The translations under genes and the position numbers were made by a program. Shown here piece after piece: positions 13,991 through 27,493 of a DNA stretch of 64,000 nucleotides. How positions within the stretch are numbered: the stretch's first letter is position 1; each line of letters opens with the position of its first letter. The stretch covers positions 5,168,164 through 5,232,163 of the forward strand of contig JANPWX010000080.1 in the NCBI GenBank assembly GCA_024734555.1, read 5' to 3'. The notes beneath the pieces are model-generated. The model did no database searches and was not told the origin of the DNA. It saw only the letters and a list, made by a program, of their open reading frames with translations. The stretch is from Trochalopteron elliotii. Taxonomy: Eukaryota > Chordata > Aves > Passeriformes > Leiothrichidae.

Positions 13991-16900
13991 GGGCAAAATT
14001 AATTGTTGATGTTTTAATTGCATTAACTTTACGTCATGTGGGGAGCTCACTAAATAGAACGTGCACATATTGCAGTGTAAGAGCTGCTGGTAGTCCTTAG
14101 TAACATCAGGCTTCACTAAACTTATGAAAATCACAGCATTGGGCCTATGCTTGTTCCAGTTGGGCTTTGGGAAAACTCAGGTTAACAAACTCAAGCCCTG
14201 GTCAGAAATCCTTAATACTCTCTTCATTTCTACAAAAACCTCATCTTGCATAATTGGGGGGGACTGAAAATGCGCAAATCATTCTGTTTTACTTTGGATT
14301 TCCACCTTGTTTGTTTGTCACTTGAAGCAAAGGGAGAAACAATTTATCTCAAAATTTATAAAAGTAAAACAAGAAAAACCTTTGTGTGGTTGTGAATCAA
14401 TGCGACAAGTTTCACCCCAAAACTAACTCTTCATATTATACGTCATCATATCATCAAAAAGTCTATCACAGAGATGTGGCCATTGCAATGAAAATCTTTC
14501 ATAGCTGTTTGATAAATTCACTATCAAAGACTTTTCCTTATTATATTTTTCATGTAAATGCTCAAACAGTATTACAAAAATCTTCTATCCAAAATTGATA
14601 ACTCAAGGAATTTTCCAATGCTTGACAAAGAAAAAAACAAATTATGTAATTTTGTAGCTGTTTTCCAACTGTAGGTAGTAATTTCATAACCACACATTAT
14701 TAAAATACCATATATTTACCATATATGACATGGTAAATCTTGCACTTTTAAAGGGATATGGAATACAACAAAGGAAATGTTTCAGGTTGGTTTTTTCCTC
14801 CTAAAATCTTCTCAGATTCCTCTAGCTTCCAAGAGCATCATGACCCTAAAATCCACAAATCATTCTGGTTTTGCATTGGTATGTTTTAAAGTTTCTAAAA
14901 TAATTTAATGCTCTCTATACAGAAATGTACTCATATTAATGATCACAAGTGTTTTAAAACAGAATTACTAGCTCAAATTAAAATAGAGCTCTAGAGGAAT
15001 ATATCAGCTTTTCATATTTTTTTCCTCTTTTTTTCTTTTGAAAATCCATAATACATTCTCAAGAGGTATGATTACATTACATTGATTACTACAAGAGTAG
15101 TTGATTCTGTCTAACCATAATGACATTTATGTACAGTAAAACAATGCTAGCTGCAATTTTAAGGTAAAAATGGAAAATGGATTTTATTATACAACTCTAT
15201 CATGTAAACATCCTACGAGTATTCAGGTACACATTCATATATCCCCCTACGTCTTTGAGTTACTCAACACATATTTCCTTGGAAATTATTTATAACCTTC
15301 CTTACATTTTGATTGGTAATTATGAGATTTTAGAGCAATACAAATCATAGAACTGCCATGTAAAAAAAATAACTAAATGAAAATGGAAAGCAACCCAAAA
15401 AACCAACTAAGACTAGAACCCCAACAACCTGCTCCATGCCCCCGCTGGCATTTCTCAAGACAATGCAGCTATTCAGGAAATGCCTTGTGTATCAGATTTG
15501 AATGCAATATTACCATCTAGCCATGATAATTAACCTTGTCATTTGGCTAGTCATGTCTCTAAAGTCTCCAAATTTTTCATAATTTACTGGAGACAAAAAA
15601 TCTTTAAAGCAATGTGTATTCCCGAAATACTGGCTGCAGTGTTCAATGAGTGTCTGTGCAGTATTAAATGCACAGGCTGTAATTAAATTAGGTAGCAACA
15701 AAGCAGGTGGATTATATGAGTGTTGTCACTTAAAGTATCCCTTCTGAGTAGGCAGAAAATTTTGTTAAAAAATATTTTTTTATCTATAAATCCCATTGTT
15801 TATTTCTGACATTCACAAATCCAACAACATTATAAATCATGTAAAATTTGGAATATTATTTTAAGTCCCTGGGCTCCTATTGGAGTGCTGTCTGAATAAA
15901 AAATTCAGATTGTTTACACAGAGAACTCAATAATATTTTTGCCATCATTTTTTCTCTTGTAGAATATTGTGTGTAAAAAAGAATGTTTAGAAAGACTGTA
16001 CATGAAAATCTTTTCTGTTTTTTTCAAACTTCTTCTCTTGCCTTTGTCCTTAACCTAGTAGTTTTCCATAGCCTACTTATGTCAGTAACTTTTACGTCAT
16101 TAATTTCAATGCAAGCAGGATGTGGCCCAGTAAATTATCCCCCAGCACAGTCTGCTCAGTATTACTTTAGACCATGGGAATAGTGAAAAGAAAGCTTCAT
16201 ATGAATTTAACTCTTTAAAATATTCATTCTTGTGTTTGCAATGTAAGTTACTGCTGCTCTTCAATGTCTAAAGTGTTTCCGTAGTGATCTGAAAGATCTC
16301 TCAATAAGCAAGCTTACGAAGGCCATATGGTCACCATTAAACCCCTTGCAGGCATCATAAATATTGAGGAAAAACACCAATAATCCAGTGAAGTTATTTA
16401 GGAATAACTGTAGAGAATTTATTGATAACCACTCTATGAGTCATTTTACTATTGCTTATAAATCCTTTGGACTACCTGAGAAAGGCAATATTGCTGGATA
16501 TCGAGGACTATAGTTGAACTCCTAGAAAAACAATCCAAAAGAAATGTTCTTGCATGTAAACTTTACACTCCTTATCTGTTATTCTTCTACTTTAAATCAA
16601 GTCTTGCCACCATCAGTGACCTTCTCATCTTCTGAGACTGCAATCCCACGAGCTTTCCAAAGTCAACACATACTCTTTTGTAGAATCTGTAATATTTTCC
16701 AAAGACCAAATTTATTTTACAACTATAACAGGGTAGTCCACTCTGTTTTTGTTGTCACTAAATGCTAGGGTCTGGGAACAAATTTGGGTTGCAAAGGAGT
16801 CAGACACACACAAAAGACATTAGAAGTGAACCCTGTAATCAAGGTTTGCAAAGTCTTCTGGGACCTGGTCTCTGCAATGCTACGTGGAAAAACAGGTTTT

Positions 16901-18817
16901 TCATATTCTTATGCTTTTTTTTTTTAACTGGGATCAACATCACACTTTTTCCTCCCTATCATAATTCCACTTAGGCTAATTAGGTTTGACTTTGGCATTC
17001 TTTAAGATCCAAATCATACACATCCTCTGCTGTATTCTCATGAATACCAGGGCTGTAGAATAAATACTGTTGATGTGTGTTGGCACAGTGCTTTTATACT
17101 TGGATTCCTCATTAAATTGCATTAAAGTTTAGTTTTAATGAGCCTAATCCATTTGATACTGTTGACCCAAATTCCCCTGAGGAAAACTGCAGCTCTGAAT
17201 TGATATTTGCATGTCTGAGTCAACTGAGTCACATTCAAAATCATGTCAGACTTCAAAACTCAAAAAGTGTCCTGTTTGAGTTATGCTGAGGGTTGTGACT
17301 AAGTTTAATTCCAGAAATGTATTCTTGCAAGGTTTTATGGCTCTTGCTGTACTTTAATCTTGTCACTGCCCCAGTTATGTGACACTTTCCTTATCTGCAT
17401 CCTATCTCTGTAAACAGCTTATGAGAACTCTGACCATCAGGAAGCAGGAGCACCTTTCTAAAGCTCATCCTTGGGTGTCTTTTTTGAAATCATATTTCTT
17501 CTCCCTGTCATGCTCCTTAATCATTTCTCTTCTGCAATAAATTGTTATTTCTCTCCCTGTTAGAATTCTTTCCTGCCATTCATCATGTTATGAGTACCTT
17601 TTGCTTGAGAACAGGAACAAAATCCCAGTACACTTAAGGAAGTCTTTAACTCTTTTCCTTTCTCATGATACAGAAAATAGAGAATTCCATTCAAGTGTCA
17701 CCTTCTTTGAGAGACTTTCATTGATTTTTTTGGTTTTGGGGTACTTTAAAAGAAATGGACTATTGGAAAGATGGATTTATCAGTATTGTGAGTGTTTATC
17801 TCAGTTTGACAAGTAGCGTGGCTCGATAAGAAAGTTTTTGAAATTTCTTTCAGGTTTGGTCTAAAAATTATTCAATAGACAACGGCAATCTTGGAAGATT
17901 TTGGAGAGGAAATGGTTTTATTGAGTCATTGCAGGAGATCAACTACATATTTCAAAGCATGAGTTTATGATTTTTTTTTTTACTTTTGATTAAGATTTCT
18001 GGAACCCCAGGCTCATAATGACAGCATGCACATGCTGAGGCTCTGCAGAGATGACAGTCTCAAACGTGTGTATATCACTCCTTTTTACTGTATCATTGGA
18101 GGCCTGGGATTAGCCCTGTAAGATTGTTCACAAGAATTTGCAGGTACAAAAATTACGACTTGCAGAGCAATTACTAAGAGGTAAGGCTCAAGACATGAAC
18201 TTTGCTCATCTCTTTTTTGAGATCTTTGGGATAACTAAGAAAAAACTATATAATTGGAAAGTCATGCCAGTCAGTAGGATGAATTTTTGAGTTTGTTTTC
18301 CAGTAATGCTGAGAAATATCACAGAAGATCTTTAAAAACAGGCCATTAAAAAAGTGTATGTAGCTATAGTGGTTCTGCTTTGATGTTAGAGAATGAAGGG
18401 GGTGATTCTTTGTATCCTTTTGACTGCTGCTTTTTATAATTCAGAATTCCCAGACACATCCTACAGAGTGACCTGTAGATTTTTGGATAGGAAAAAAATG
18501 TTATGAATTACAAGTATGGGAGAACATGCATTTTTCTCAATCCTTTATTCCAAGTGTATATCCAATTAAATCATTTATTTCACTATCCCACTGATTCTCT
18601 CACTTGTTGATTCACACAGGATGAGGGCAGATGAGTGCTGCTGAACACCTGATTACATCCTTGGCAATGTGAACACTGCATAGCCAAACACCAAAAGAGC
18701 CAGCTCAGCATTCAAGACTTACACAAGTGAAATACCAGAGCCAAATTAAGCTTATACAATACTGCTTTCTTCAATCATCAAATGTAAATATATTTCTCCA
18801 TAATTTGTGTCTTGCAG

Positions 18818-18970
18818 ATGATAATGAGTGTGAAAATGCTACTCAGCCCTGTGGAGAGCATGCCAATTGCACAAACACAGAGGGAAGTTATTACTGCATG
18901 TGTATGTCTGGTTTCAAACCCAGCAATGGTCAACAAATTTTTGTTCCTAATGATGGAACCTCCTGCGTGG
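18818..18970 (+). CDS. ADGRL4: ADGRL4 exon: first calcium-binding EGF-like domain in window
   Basis: The exon is 153 bases with phase 1 at both ends, the usual form of a shuffled EGF module. The acceptor is tcttgcag and the donor gtaagt. It encodes residues 1-51 with six cysteines (C5, C12, C18, C27, C29, C50). The D-x-N-E opening (D1-D2-N3-E4) is the calcium-binding signature. C18-x-N20-x4-Y25-x-C27-x-C29 fits the Asp/Asn beta-hydroxylation consensus. N-glycosylation sequons are N7-A-T and N17-C-T. The start phase requires an upstream exon ending in G, so this is not the first coding exon. It corresponds to the EGF2 domain of human ADGRL4. Confidence 0.95.
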
Positions 18971-20972
18971 GTAAGTTATTGCTGTCTGCCAGATAGCTTT
19001 ACATTGTCACTCTTCTCTTATTGCTTCTCTTAATTACAGAAATCTGCAAAATAAATGCTTTTGTATTTGTGAAGTTTGGAGTCTGGGTATAAAATTTCCA
19101 CATTTTGGACTGGAACAGGCTTGCTTAATATTCCAGTTCAGGTCCACACTTCTCCCTGACAACAGAGCTGCTGCCATTGCTTTCACTAACACTTGAATCT
19201 TGACTCTGCTTGCAATATATTTAAATCCACATGTCACAGATTTACACAATAAATATATAGTTAAGGAAACATAGAAATGCCAGTTCACCCATTTATGCCA
19301 CTGTTTCACTGCTCTGTGGGCACGGTGGTCACATATCCAGGAAAAAAAGTAACAAAATATTCTGTATTCAGATCTGCATCAAGAAAATTCTCTGTAAGTT
19401 TGAATGTTTGTTTGGAAACTTGGTTGGGATACTTTTGGTAATTTTTCAAGTCTGGTGAAAAGCAATGAGCAAGATCAGTGGCTATCCTACCTCCTGTGCC
19501 ATTCATTAACCTCTGTTTCTGTACCTGTTGGATGGAACATGTTCAAGATTACAGGGGAGGAAAAGTTCTCTGGAAAAATGTTATTTCTGAACAACTGTGC
19601 AATCCTTTAGGATTTCCTCTGAATGGGAGAACTGTAACTGTTTCTCTTTTTTCTAACTCCTGGTAATTTTCTCTGTATGTTGCAAAAGTCCTCAGGGAAT
19701 GGGAAAATGAGAAATAAATCTATTGCCCTTTACACCTTTATGCTGACTGTGTCTCATTCTAGGTATGTCTCCTGTGAGCTTCTGAGTGCTGACAACCTCT
19801 CTTCTCACTGCTCTTAATATCAGCAGAGTGGTTGCATATTAAGCCAGAAAGTGATCTAATCGACATTTCTTGCCCATTGCTCACATCCATCTAAAAGTGC
19901 TCTGCTTTATCCAGCTGCTATGAATCATTCTTAAATTAGCTGGGATGGAGACAGTTAGCACATTGAGCTGTAAATATTCTCACCATTTCTGCTCCAGGTT
20001 TTGATTTTTACATTATGATATTTCCTCAGCTTCAGAAGTTTGTCTTCAAAATTATTTCTCTGACTGGTTTTTTGTCACTTTAAATTCTTACCATTAGCCT
20101 GATAATTTCTTTTCTTTTTTCCCCCCTTTACTGGGCAGATTGGCCTTTTTTATCCTCTAATAGAGCTTACTTTAGTACTTCTTTTTGAAAATCCACATGG
20201 AGGAGCCAAGAGCTTTTAAAATTCACATTGAAATACAAAAAATTACCTGTGGGCACCTTTTGTCATTAAACAAGTGCACCACTAACTTTACCAAGATGTG
20301 AGTCCTAAAGACAACCTTTGGGTCCACAATTAATTTTTGACTGTGCCCATCAGGGAAACCATAATAGGATATCTTGTACCCAATGGACCTGCTGCTACAG
20401 GTAGTAGATATGACTTGCACACAAGCAGCTGACAGTTGTGTATTCAGGGTAACAGCTGAAGCAAAAATATCAACTTTTCATTGTAAACAGAGTGCAAGTT
20501 ATTTAGTACAAATCACAGAATAGAAATAGATATCCATTCTATACAAGTTTATAGGGTCCCACAATATATTTTTAGAAGTCTTAAATCTTCTTTTTAATAT
20601 ATGTACATATGTACATGGCAGTAACTGTTAAACTGCAGTGGTTGAATTTTGGAGAGTATGCCATTATGAACCCTATTTGTTTATACCCTCAAACCTATCT
20701 GAGTTTCCAGTAGTGCAAGTGTGATTCACACCCGTGAGTGTGCAAGTCATTTCCATGCACATACAAATGTGTTCCCTCTTTGGAAACCACAATAAGCTCC
20801 CAAGTGAAAAGTGATAATGTTCCCCAAGGCAGTAGATCAAAAGAAATCTTGGGACAATGGCTTTGAGAAATGTTGGTTCACCCTTAAGCCAGTCAGAATG
20901 CTGAGTTTTGAGTTGAGGGTCAAAAGTATTTCCTACCCATGTTATCAAGTATAATTGGTGAAGATATGACAA

Positions 20973-21090
20973 AGAAAGATGCAGATAGAGGAAGAGCTGG
21001 ATGGTAGGAAGGGAAAGAGAGGGAAGAAAAGGATAAAAGAAATGGAGAAGAAAAGGATAAAGGAAATGGAGAAGAAAAAATAAGGGTGCA
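20973..21090 (+). repeat. Purine-rich tract with 24-bp tandem units
   Basis: A long G/A tract. Units at 21023-21046 and 21047-21070 differ at one position, and a partial third copy starts at 21071. It lies in the ADGRL4 intron between the two EGF exons. The reverse frames over it are low-complexity artefacts. Confidence 0.85.
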
Positions 21091-23129
21091 GAGATGTGAT
21101 ATTTCTGAAGACATTTTTCTGCTGTCCCAAGTGAGCTATTAAAATATTTTTTTATTTGTGTAAAAGGCACACTTTTCCTTAGACTTCACAATTTATTGAA
21201 AGCTCAGCTGCAGATAAAAAAGTGAAATATAAACCTACTTTTTTCACCCCAGTCAACAGAATAAAAACATGAAAATGGCCATCTGTGAAATGAAAGTGAC
21301 ATCCACACCACTCTGTCTTTTCTGGGAACATGCTATTAGTTCTCTTCAGGTATTTCTGAGAGCACTGGGAAGGCACCCATTCTCCATGTCATCCTTTGCT
21401 GTGACAAGGGAGCTGTACAGTGGATGGAATCTGGCTTTGGGCCACATTGCTAACTTTTCTTTTACCTTTGCCATTCATAGGCTTTTTCATTTCTACTTTG
21501 TGTGTGCTGCTGCCTTCCACAGTGTGGAGACACGGGGAGGGAACATCTAGTCCTTTGCAATTGGACTTTTCAATCACTTGCAAGCTACTAATAAGCAGAA
21601 GGTATAATGTAGACATCAAGCTGTCTTGACTGGCTGGTGAAGAATCAAAGCCATGTAGGTACAATCCTGTAATTGGCAAGACTGAACATAATAACTGTTC
21701 CCCGTACTTTTAATTTAATTGGAATTTCCTTGCCTGCTGCAGTAAATGAGGAGTGACAAAGCACAGAAATAAAATAAAAGGTTATAAATCTATTTTCACG
21801 CTAGCCTAAGTGGTGTTGGTGATATTATTTTTCTGATCGCAGCTTTTATAAAAGCTTCAAAGTTCAGCTCCAGGATTTGTTTTGAATATTTACTGAAAGG
21901 CCATGGCTTTTTTTACAGACCTATGGCAAATGCTCTTCTATTTAAAAAGCTGCTGTTCTTCAGCCTTTGCTCAGCAGTGCTGTCTGTGAAGGCTGCTCAC
22001 GCAAGCCTTGGCAGCCCACTCCTGCTCTCCTGCTCCCTGCTCAAGGAGAGTCTGGGATCCTCACCCCAAAGCTCCACTAAAATTGGATTGCTGAAAGCAC
22101 ACTGACAAGCTGCTGTCCATGTGTGGTCCAACAATTGCATATTTGGCTAAAAAGGCCTAACTACAAAATGTAAAGAAACAAAAGCATACAGTTACTGCGC
22201 ACAGCATTTCAAAGCAGGAACTTAAAAGCTGCATTCTTGCAACTGTCACAAATTGTTGGCTGCCCCTGACAATCTCATTGATTTAAAAAGGATACAAAGC
22301 TGATTAGCACCTTGCAAGATCAGGCATATTGGCTTTTAATTTTGTCATCCAGGAGTTGTTTTATTCCTCTGGAAACAGTAAATTAAACAGGCATGATATG
22401 GACTCATACCATATGGACAACTCAACTGCAGAAAGTCTATTTGCATATACTCAACAGGGTGTATCTACCAGACTTTAAATAACAGTCCTGTTGCCAGAGA
22501 TGTGCCAAAATACTTGAATTTCTGCTGTTGTTTCGGATAATCCTGTCTTCTCATTAAAATCTCCATTACACTTAACATCTGACATAATTACAAAAAAATT
22601 TGCATGACTGCCCAATAATAGTAAATAAATGATATACTGATCTAAAAGTTTATGAAAAGAAAAGTGTCATGACAATATTGCAACATTTGTACCAGTAAAT
22701 CATATGGAAACCTGATCTTTAGTAACAGTATTCTCATAAGCACTCAAATATTACTTTTCTATTTATAGGTTATTGTAAGTTTTGGCAAAGATTGTCAATT
22801 GTTGCTGGTGTTTTAGCACTGCATTAAATGATGAATGGCTTGTTCAGATGTACATGTCCTCCATGTAGCTGACAGGGCCAATGGAATCTTTGGTTTAAGG
22901 GTGATGTGTTTTCTTGTTAGACAAACTGGCTTTGTCATGATTTTCACTCTTGCCACTTCAATTCATTCCCTCTCTCTGTCTTACAGAGTCACACAACAAG
23001 GCACTGACACACACCCACTTGTTTCAAACAGGGCTTTATAATTTACTGATGTGAGAGGTTATTTAAATGCAAAGAGTAAGAACTCTAGCCTTATGTCTTA
23101 AATGACAGCACTTAATTATGAGGCATCCT

Positions 23130-23222
23130 GTGTATACATATATATGATATACATACATATATATCCTATATGTATATATATCATATATACATACATATCC
23201 TATACATATCCTGTGTATAGCA
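23130..23222. repeat. Imperfect palindromic AT-rich microsatellite
   Basis: TATA/CATA-type repeats with arms that read as an imperfect inverted repeat around a cctat centre (about 23165-23170). Cruciform or hairpin formation is possible. It is located in an ADGRL4 intron. Confidence 0.75.
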
Positions 23223-25052
23223 CTATATCATGCTATTTTCCTTCTCTTTTGCCAGATTGGTTCATGTAAAATGTGGTTGGCTCCATAACTATGAACACTG
23301 AGGTCACAGAAACCATACAAATATGGATAATGCAAAACTCAGTTCTTTACGGAGAAACATTAGCAGTTTGGGGCATTAAATATGGAAAAAAACTATTACC
23401 CTAATGCAGAAAATCATAATTTAACCTCCTGCTTTAAACTTCCATGCTGGTACCAACTGATTCAGACACGTTGCTTTCTTGGTGGCTCTCCCTGCAGAGC
23501 AGTGGTGGCTGTGCTGGGGAGGGCAAATGCACTTCCAGCCCCACATCTCCCTCCTGTCTGTGCAGGAATGGTTTCTCCATGGCAGCTTCTGAACTTCAGG
23601 CTTAAAACACAGCATACCAGGGTGCAAATCAGAGCCAATAGCTCACTGAGAAAAAGAGATATATGAAAATGAGGTGGGACTTCAACCTTGAATCCCAGGG
23701 AGACCAAATAGACAGATGGCCCCTGGGTATCCTTTAGGTATTTTTTTGCATTCCCTCAATATATCCATATACATGCAGTATATCTTTCCATTTTTCAATA
23801 ATAACCCTATTTCACATCCATTATTGTTCCTTTTATGCTCCTTTTTGAAAAGCACCAAGATTCTTGTATCAAAAGCAGAGTGTGAAACTAGTTCCACATA
23901 TATGCTAATAGTGTAATTACAGCCACTCCATACCTGCTTTCTGCTTGTCTGTTCTTTACACCCTGTCTGGCTGAGCAGAGGCTGCTACCTATCAATTCAA
24001 ATAGCTCTTCTCCTCCCCTGATCAATTAACCACTTCTTTTTTCACCAATTTTTTTCCAAAATTATGCGTCATACCAGTTCTTGACTGGAGTTGTCACCCT
24101 CTCTCCTCCATTCCCTGCAGTGTCTTTCCTTCAGTTCGGTTCAGTTCTCAGGCTGTTACTTTAAACCCACTCATGTACCACTTCATTTTTCAGATATACC
24201 TGTCCCAAAGCTCTTCATTCTTTTCTCCTTTCCAGCACAGCACCTCACAGTCCATTACTTCATTCTCCAGAATTATTTGGTATAGTTCCCAGTTTGCTTT
24301 CTCCATTGAGCTATTTGATCTTTATTCTTAGCCAGCCAAATAATGCAAAATAATCGGTACTCCAGCCAGGGATTTAGTACCCAGCTCTCCTAAATTGATC
24401 AATTCATGGATTCCCTTACTGGAATTCATTGTTTTTTCTCTTGGACTATGCCCCACCCAGTTACTGAACTTGTCTACCTAATGGCAATTTATTTAGAAGC
24501 ACAAAAGACATTTTAGGCAAATGTAATTTAAATGTGGATTAAAAAAAAAAGGATATTCCAAGCACTTTAAAGGATACAGAGTTTAATTTTTAGATTAAAA
24601 AGATGGACAGATGGATCTTTTGCTGTGGCTTTTTAATGCTGCACCTTAAAAGACACGTCTGCAGATTGTTTTTTTTTTCCTTTTTCTAATTGAGCTGAGA
24701 AAATCTATTTAGTTTAATCTCTGAAAAATGGATTTCAGATGATTTGCATCATGCCAACCATTTTGTTATGATAGAATTAATATGGTTTTAAAACACGAGC
24801 AGTGTAGTATTATATAGAAATAAAAGTGGTGGTATAAAAATATGATCAATTATGATTTATCCTTCTAATCCTCAAGTATTATAATTGGCAGGGATTTTGC
24901 CATTGAGATTGTGGGTTTAGTTTTTGCTTATTTTTATTACATGAAATTTTATTATGAAACTGCTTGTAGTGTTCAGGGCTATTATCAACAAAGCAGCAAG
25001 GTGTTAGTCTGTAAATACTTAATAAAAATTCAATTTCTCATAATATTTGCAG

Positions 25053-25208
25053 ATGTAGATGAGTGCAGCAATGATGGAACTGTTGCCTGTGGAGATCATG
25101 CAAAATGTGAAAACGTGGATGGAGGGTTTAACTGCTCCTGTAAGGAAGGTTATCAACCATCCACAGGAAAATTGCAGTTTAAGCCAAATGATGGCACTTC
25201 CTGCCAAG
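25053..25208 (+). CDS. ADGRL4: ADGRL4 exon: second calcium-binding EGF-like domain in window
   Basis: The exon is 156 bases, phase 1 to 1, with acceptor tatttgcag and donor gtacat. It encodes residues 52-103 with six cysteines (C56, C64, C70, C79, C81, C102), a D-V-D-E-C calcium-binding start and the C-x-N-x4-F-x-C-x-C hydroxylation motif. N78-C-S is a glycosylation sequon. Its ending (P-N-D-G-T-S-C) is almost the same as that of the preceding EGF exon, which suggests an old tandem duplication. As I recall, rodent ADGRL4 keeps this extra EGF while the reference human protein passes directly from EGF2 to the stalk. The symmetric phase means it could be skipped without a frameshift. Confidence 0.93.
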
Positions 25209-25725
25209 GTACATGATATTATAAAGGTTTATGTGTTATTATAGAGATACATCTTCTGAGAAGCCCACCAGTGCCTATTTATCTTCAGTTAGATTAATCA
25301 GCAAGACATGAAAAAGAGGCAAGGCTGTGGCATCTACAATTCCTGAGAATAGAATAATTTTGTAAATGTATTTTTGCTAAACAGTGTGATGAGATCCATT
25401 TGAAATAATGGTTCCCTCCTCACAGTTGTCAGATCTGTACTCCCCTCTGTAAATTCAAGCTGTCTCTACTCCACCTGAGGAAGTGCCATAAAAGGGACCA
25501 AACTCTCTACCTGAATAAACCAGCTCATTCCAATCCAATGCTATAACTTTGGCCAAGCAAAGTCTTTGTAATTGTAGTTTGACAATGGAATGCCGTGTTT
25601 TATGTGCATAAATTCAGAATGCTGGTGGTTTGGGGAATGACCTAGACAAGAGCTTTTGCAATTAGTATGTATTGAATATTGATTGAACTGCAGTGTATAA
25701 TTAGCTTCCCTTCTTATTTTTACAG

Positions 25726-25796
25726 AAAATCCAAAGGCCAAGTGTGAGTTATTCAAAGACTGTATAGCTGAACATATTAATAGAACTTTAGCCAGA
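25726..25796 (+). CDS. ADGRL4: ADGRL4 exon: stalk after the EGF domains
   Basis: This is a 71-base exon, phase 1 to 0, encoding residues 104-127 beginning E-N-P-K-A-K-C and ending T-L-A-R. The acceptor is ttttacag and the donor gtaagt. The E-N-x-x-A-x-C opening and I-N-x-T-L motif correspond to the linker of mammalian ADGRL4 where the EGF array meets the GAIN domain. Two cysteines (C110, C116) and one sequon (N-R-T) are present. The exon lies only 517 bp after the preceding EGF exon. Confidence 0.9.
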
Positions 25797-27493
25797 GTAA
25801 GTAGCATTGGTTTGTAGATTAATTTTCAAATCCTTTAATTGTTTCTGTTTGAAACTGCTATTTCAATTATAATAGTTCTTAAACAGTTTTTAACAAAAGC
25901 TTGAAGCATAAAATTGAGTTTAAGCATGTTTACAGAAAGCTTTTTAATAATTTCAGATTATTTGAACTGGGTTGTATGTTCTACTCATGATAATAACTTG
26001 CTGGGAATCTTCGTGTTCTCTTTCCAGCAAAGTGAGTCATGATGCATGAAAAATTCAGAAGTGTGGTAATCACTCAGCTGTTTCTGTAATTTCTGGAGTT
26101 ACACACTGCTGCATTTACTGATGTGCAATTATTTGCTTGTTCAGAAGGAAGGCAAGATAGCTTACAAAAGTAATATCAACAAGTGACTAAATAGAAAAGG
26201 GAGCCATAACATCTTGGTATGTTGGTTTATTTACTCCTCAAAGGCAAGTGTATAAAGTGATACAGGATTTATAGAAACAAATACTCTGTGGCCAGAGTAC
26301 TTTTTGCCAGAAAATACTTTTTTTCACCAGAAAGAGAGATTCCTGAAGTCAATTAAAAATATACAAATGAATGCACTATTCATTATTCTACAGCTACAGT
26401 ATTATTTAATTTTAAAGGATAAATGAAGCATAAGCATAAAGAAATTAAAAGCAATTGTATATGTTTGCATTTGATATTAAGCTATTTGATTAAGTTACTG
26501 GATTCAAAAAGATATTATTTTAAAGAATTTTATTAACTTAGTATTTTATATATGTTGTGTTAATATATTTTTATGCTTACTTGTCATGTAATACGTTATA
26601 TCAAATATAATACCTGCTTATCAGGTGCAAAGCATAGTGAATGTTACAGCAGACTCTTAGACTGAGATTTTTTAAAAGATATACTCAAACTAAACTTAAT
26701 AATTCAAAATACTTTTGTGTAAATAACTGTCAGATTTTTAGCCTGTTTTCTAGTTCTGTTCACTTACAGCAAAAAACAAAGCAAGCCCCATAAAAGCTGT
26801 TCAGCAGCAGAGAGTAGAGATCATACAAAATCAGATGTTCAGTGTTTTATTAATTAGATTCCTGTATTGTGAAGTAAGAATTCTTCTCTTATTCAGCCAT
26901 GAGCCTGAAATGTGGAAGGTTAATCTTCATCTCACTCTCTCCTTGCTGTATTTTTAAACTAGATGTTCTATGCTAGTGCATTTAGCAGTTTATCAGCTGA
27001 AGCACTGAAGGAGAAATAGGCAGTAGAGTTCACTCAACTACATGTTTTATGATTTGCATTTGAGAAAAAATAACTAAAAAAAAATTAGAAATACTTCCCA
27101 TCTGCTCCCACCTCTTCAGTCAAAATTTAAAAGAAAAGTCAATAGATTAATACACAAGCAGAATAATCATATCACTGATATTCAGTTATTTTTGCAGAAC
27201 ATTTACTAGTTCACTTTAGATCAGCAGGATAAATAAAACAGCTGCTGTAGGGAAAAAATGTGTAATGATAACACACGACTTTTTTTAATCGTGGTTGCTG
27301 GTGAAGGTTATACTAGACATGTGTAATATCAATAATTTATAGGTCAACATGTTGATTGACTAGGGGTGTTTATGCACTAGTGTCTTATAAACCAGTATGT
27401 TAATTAACAGAAATCAGTTTATTGGGTTCATTTTCACATGCAGAAACATGGCTTTACTTGTTTCATTAAGATATGAATTCTGGCATTTTTCAG

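Larger units (their letters stand above)
9177..18817. other. Non-coding stretch before the first ADGRL4 exon seen
   Basis: Mostly AT-rich, with a perfect 49-bp tandem duplication at 10671-10770 and a GC-richer patch at about 13640-13990. No exon with an EGF cysteine pattern was found. The last part (to 18817) must be ADGRL4 intron, because the exon at 18818 begins in phase 1 after an acceptor site. Confidence 0.55.

Noticed and set aside
13701..14009. 102-codon frame as a possible ADGRL4 first exon
   Set aside because: No signal peptide leading into a donor in frame, and no EGF cysteines. A nearby ATG (about 13827) opens a hydrophobic start but stops before any good donor.
14700..14740. Small inverted repeat TTTACCA...TGGTAAA
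   Set aside because: Seven-bp arms are too short to separate from chance in AT-rich DNA, with no supporting structure.
20509..20560. Possible minus-strand CR1 end (aatcacagaatagaaatag)
   Set aside because: Only the short terminal-like motif is present; no further CR1 blocks follow, so chance is as likely.
20673..21170. 165-codon minus-strand frame with F/L/S repeats
   Set aside because: Much of it is the complement of a polypurine tandem repeat; no family resemblance or conservation evidence.
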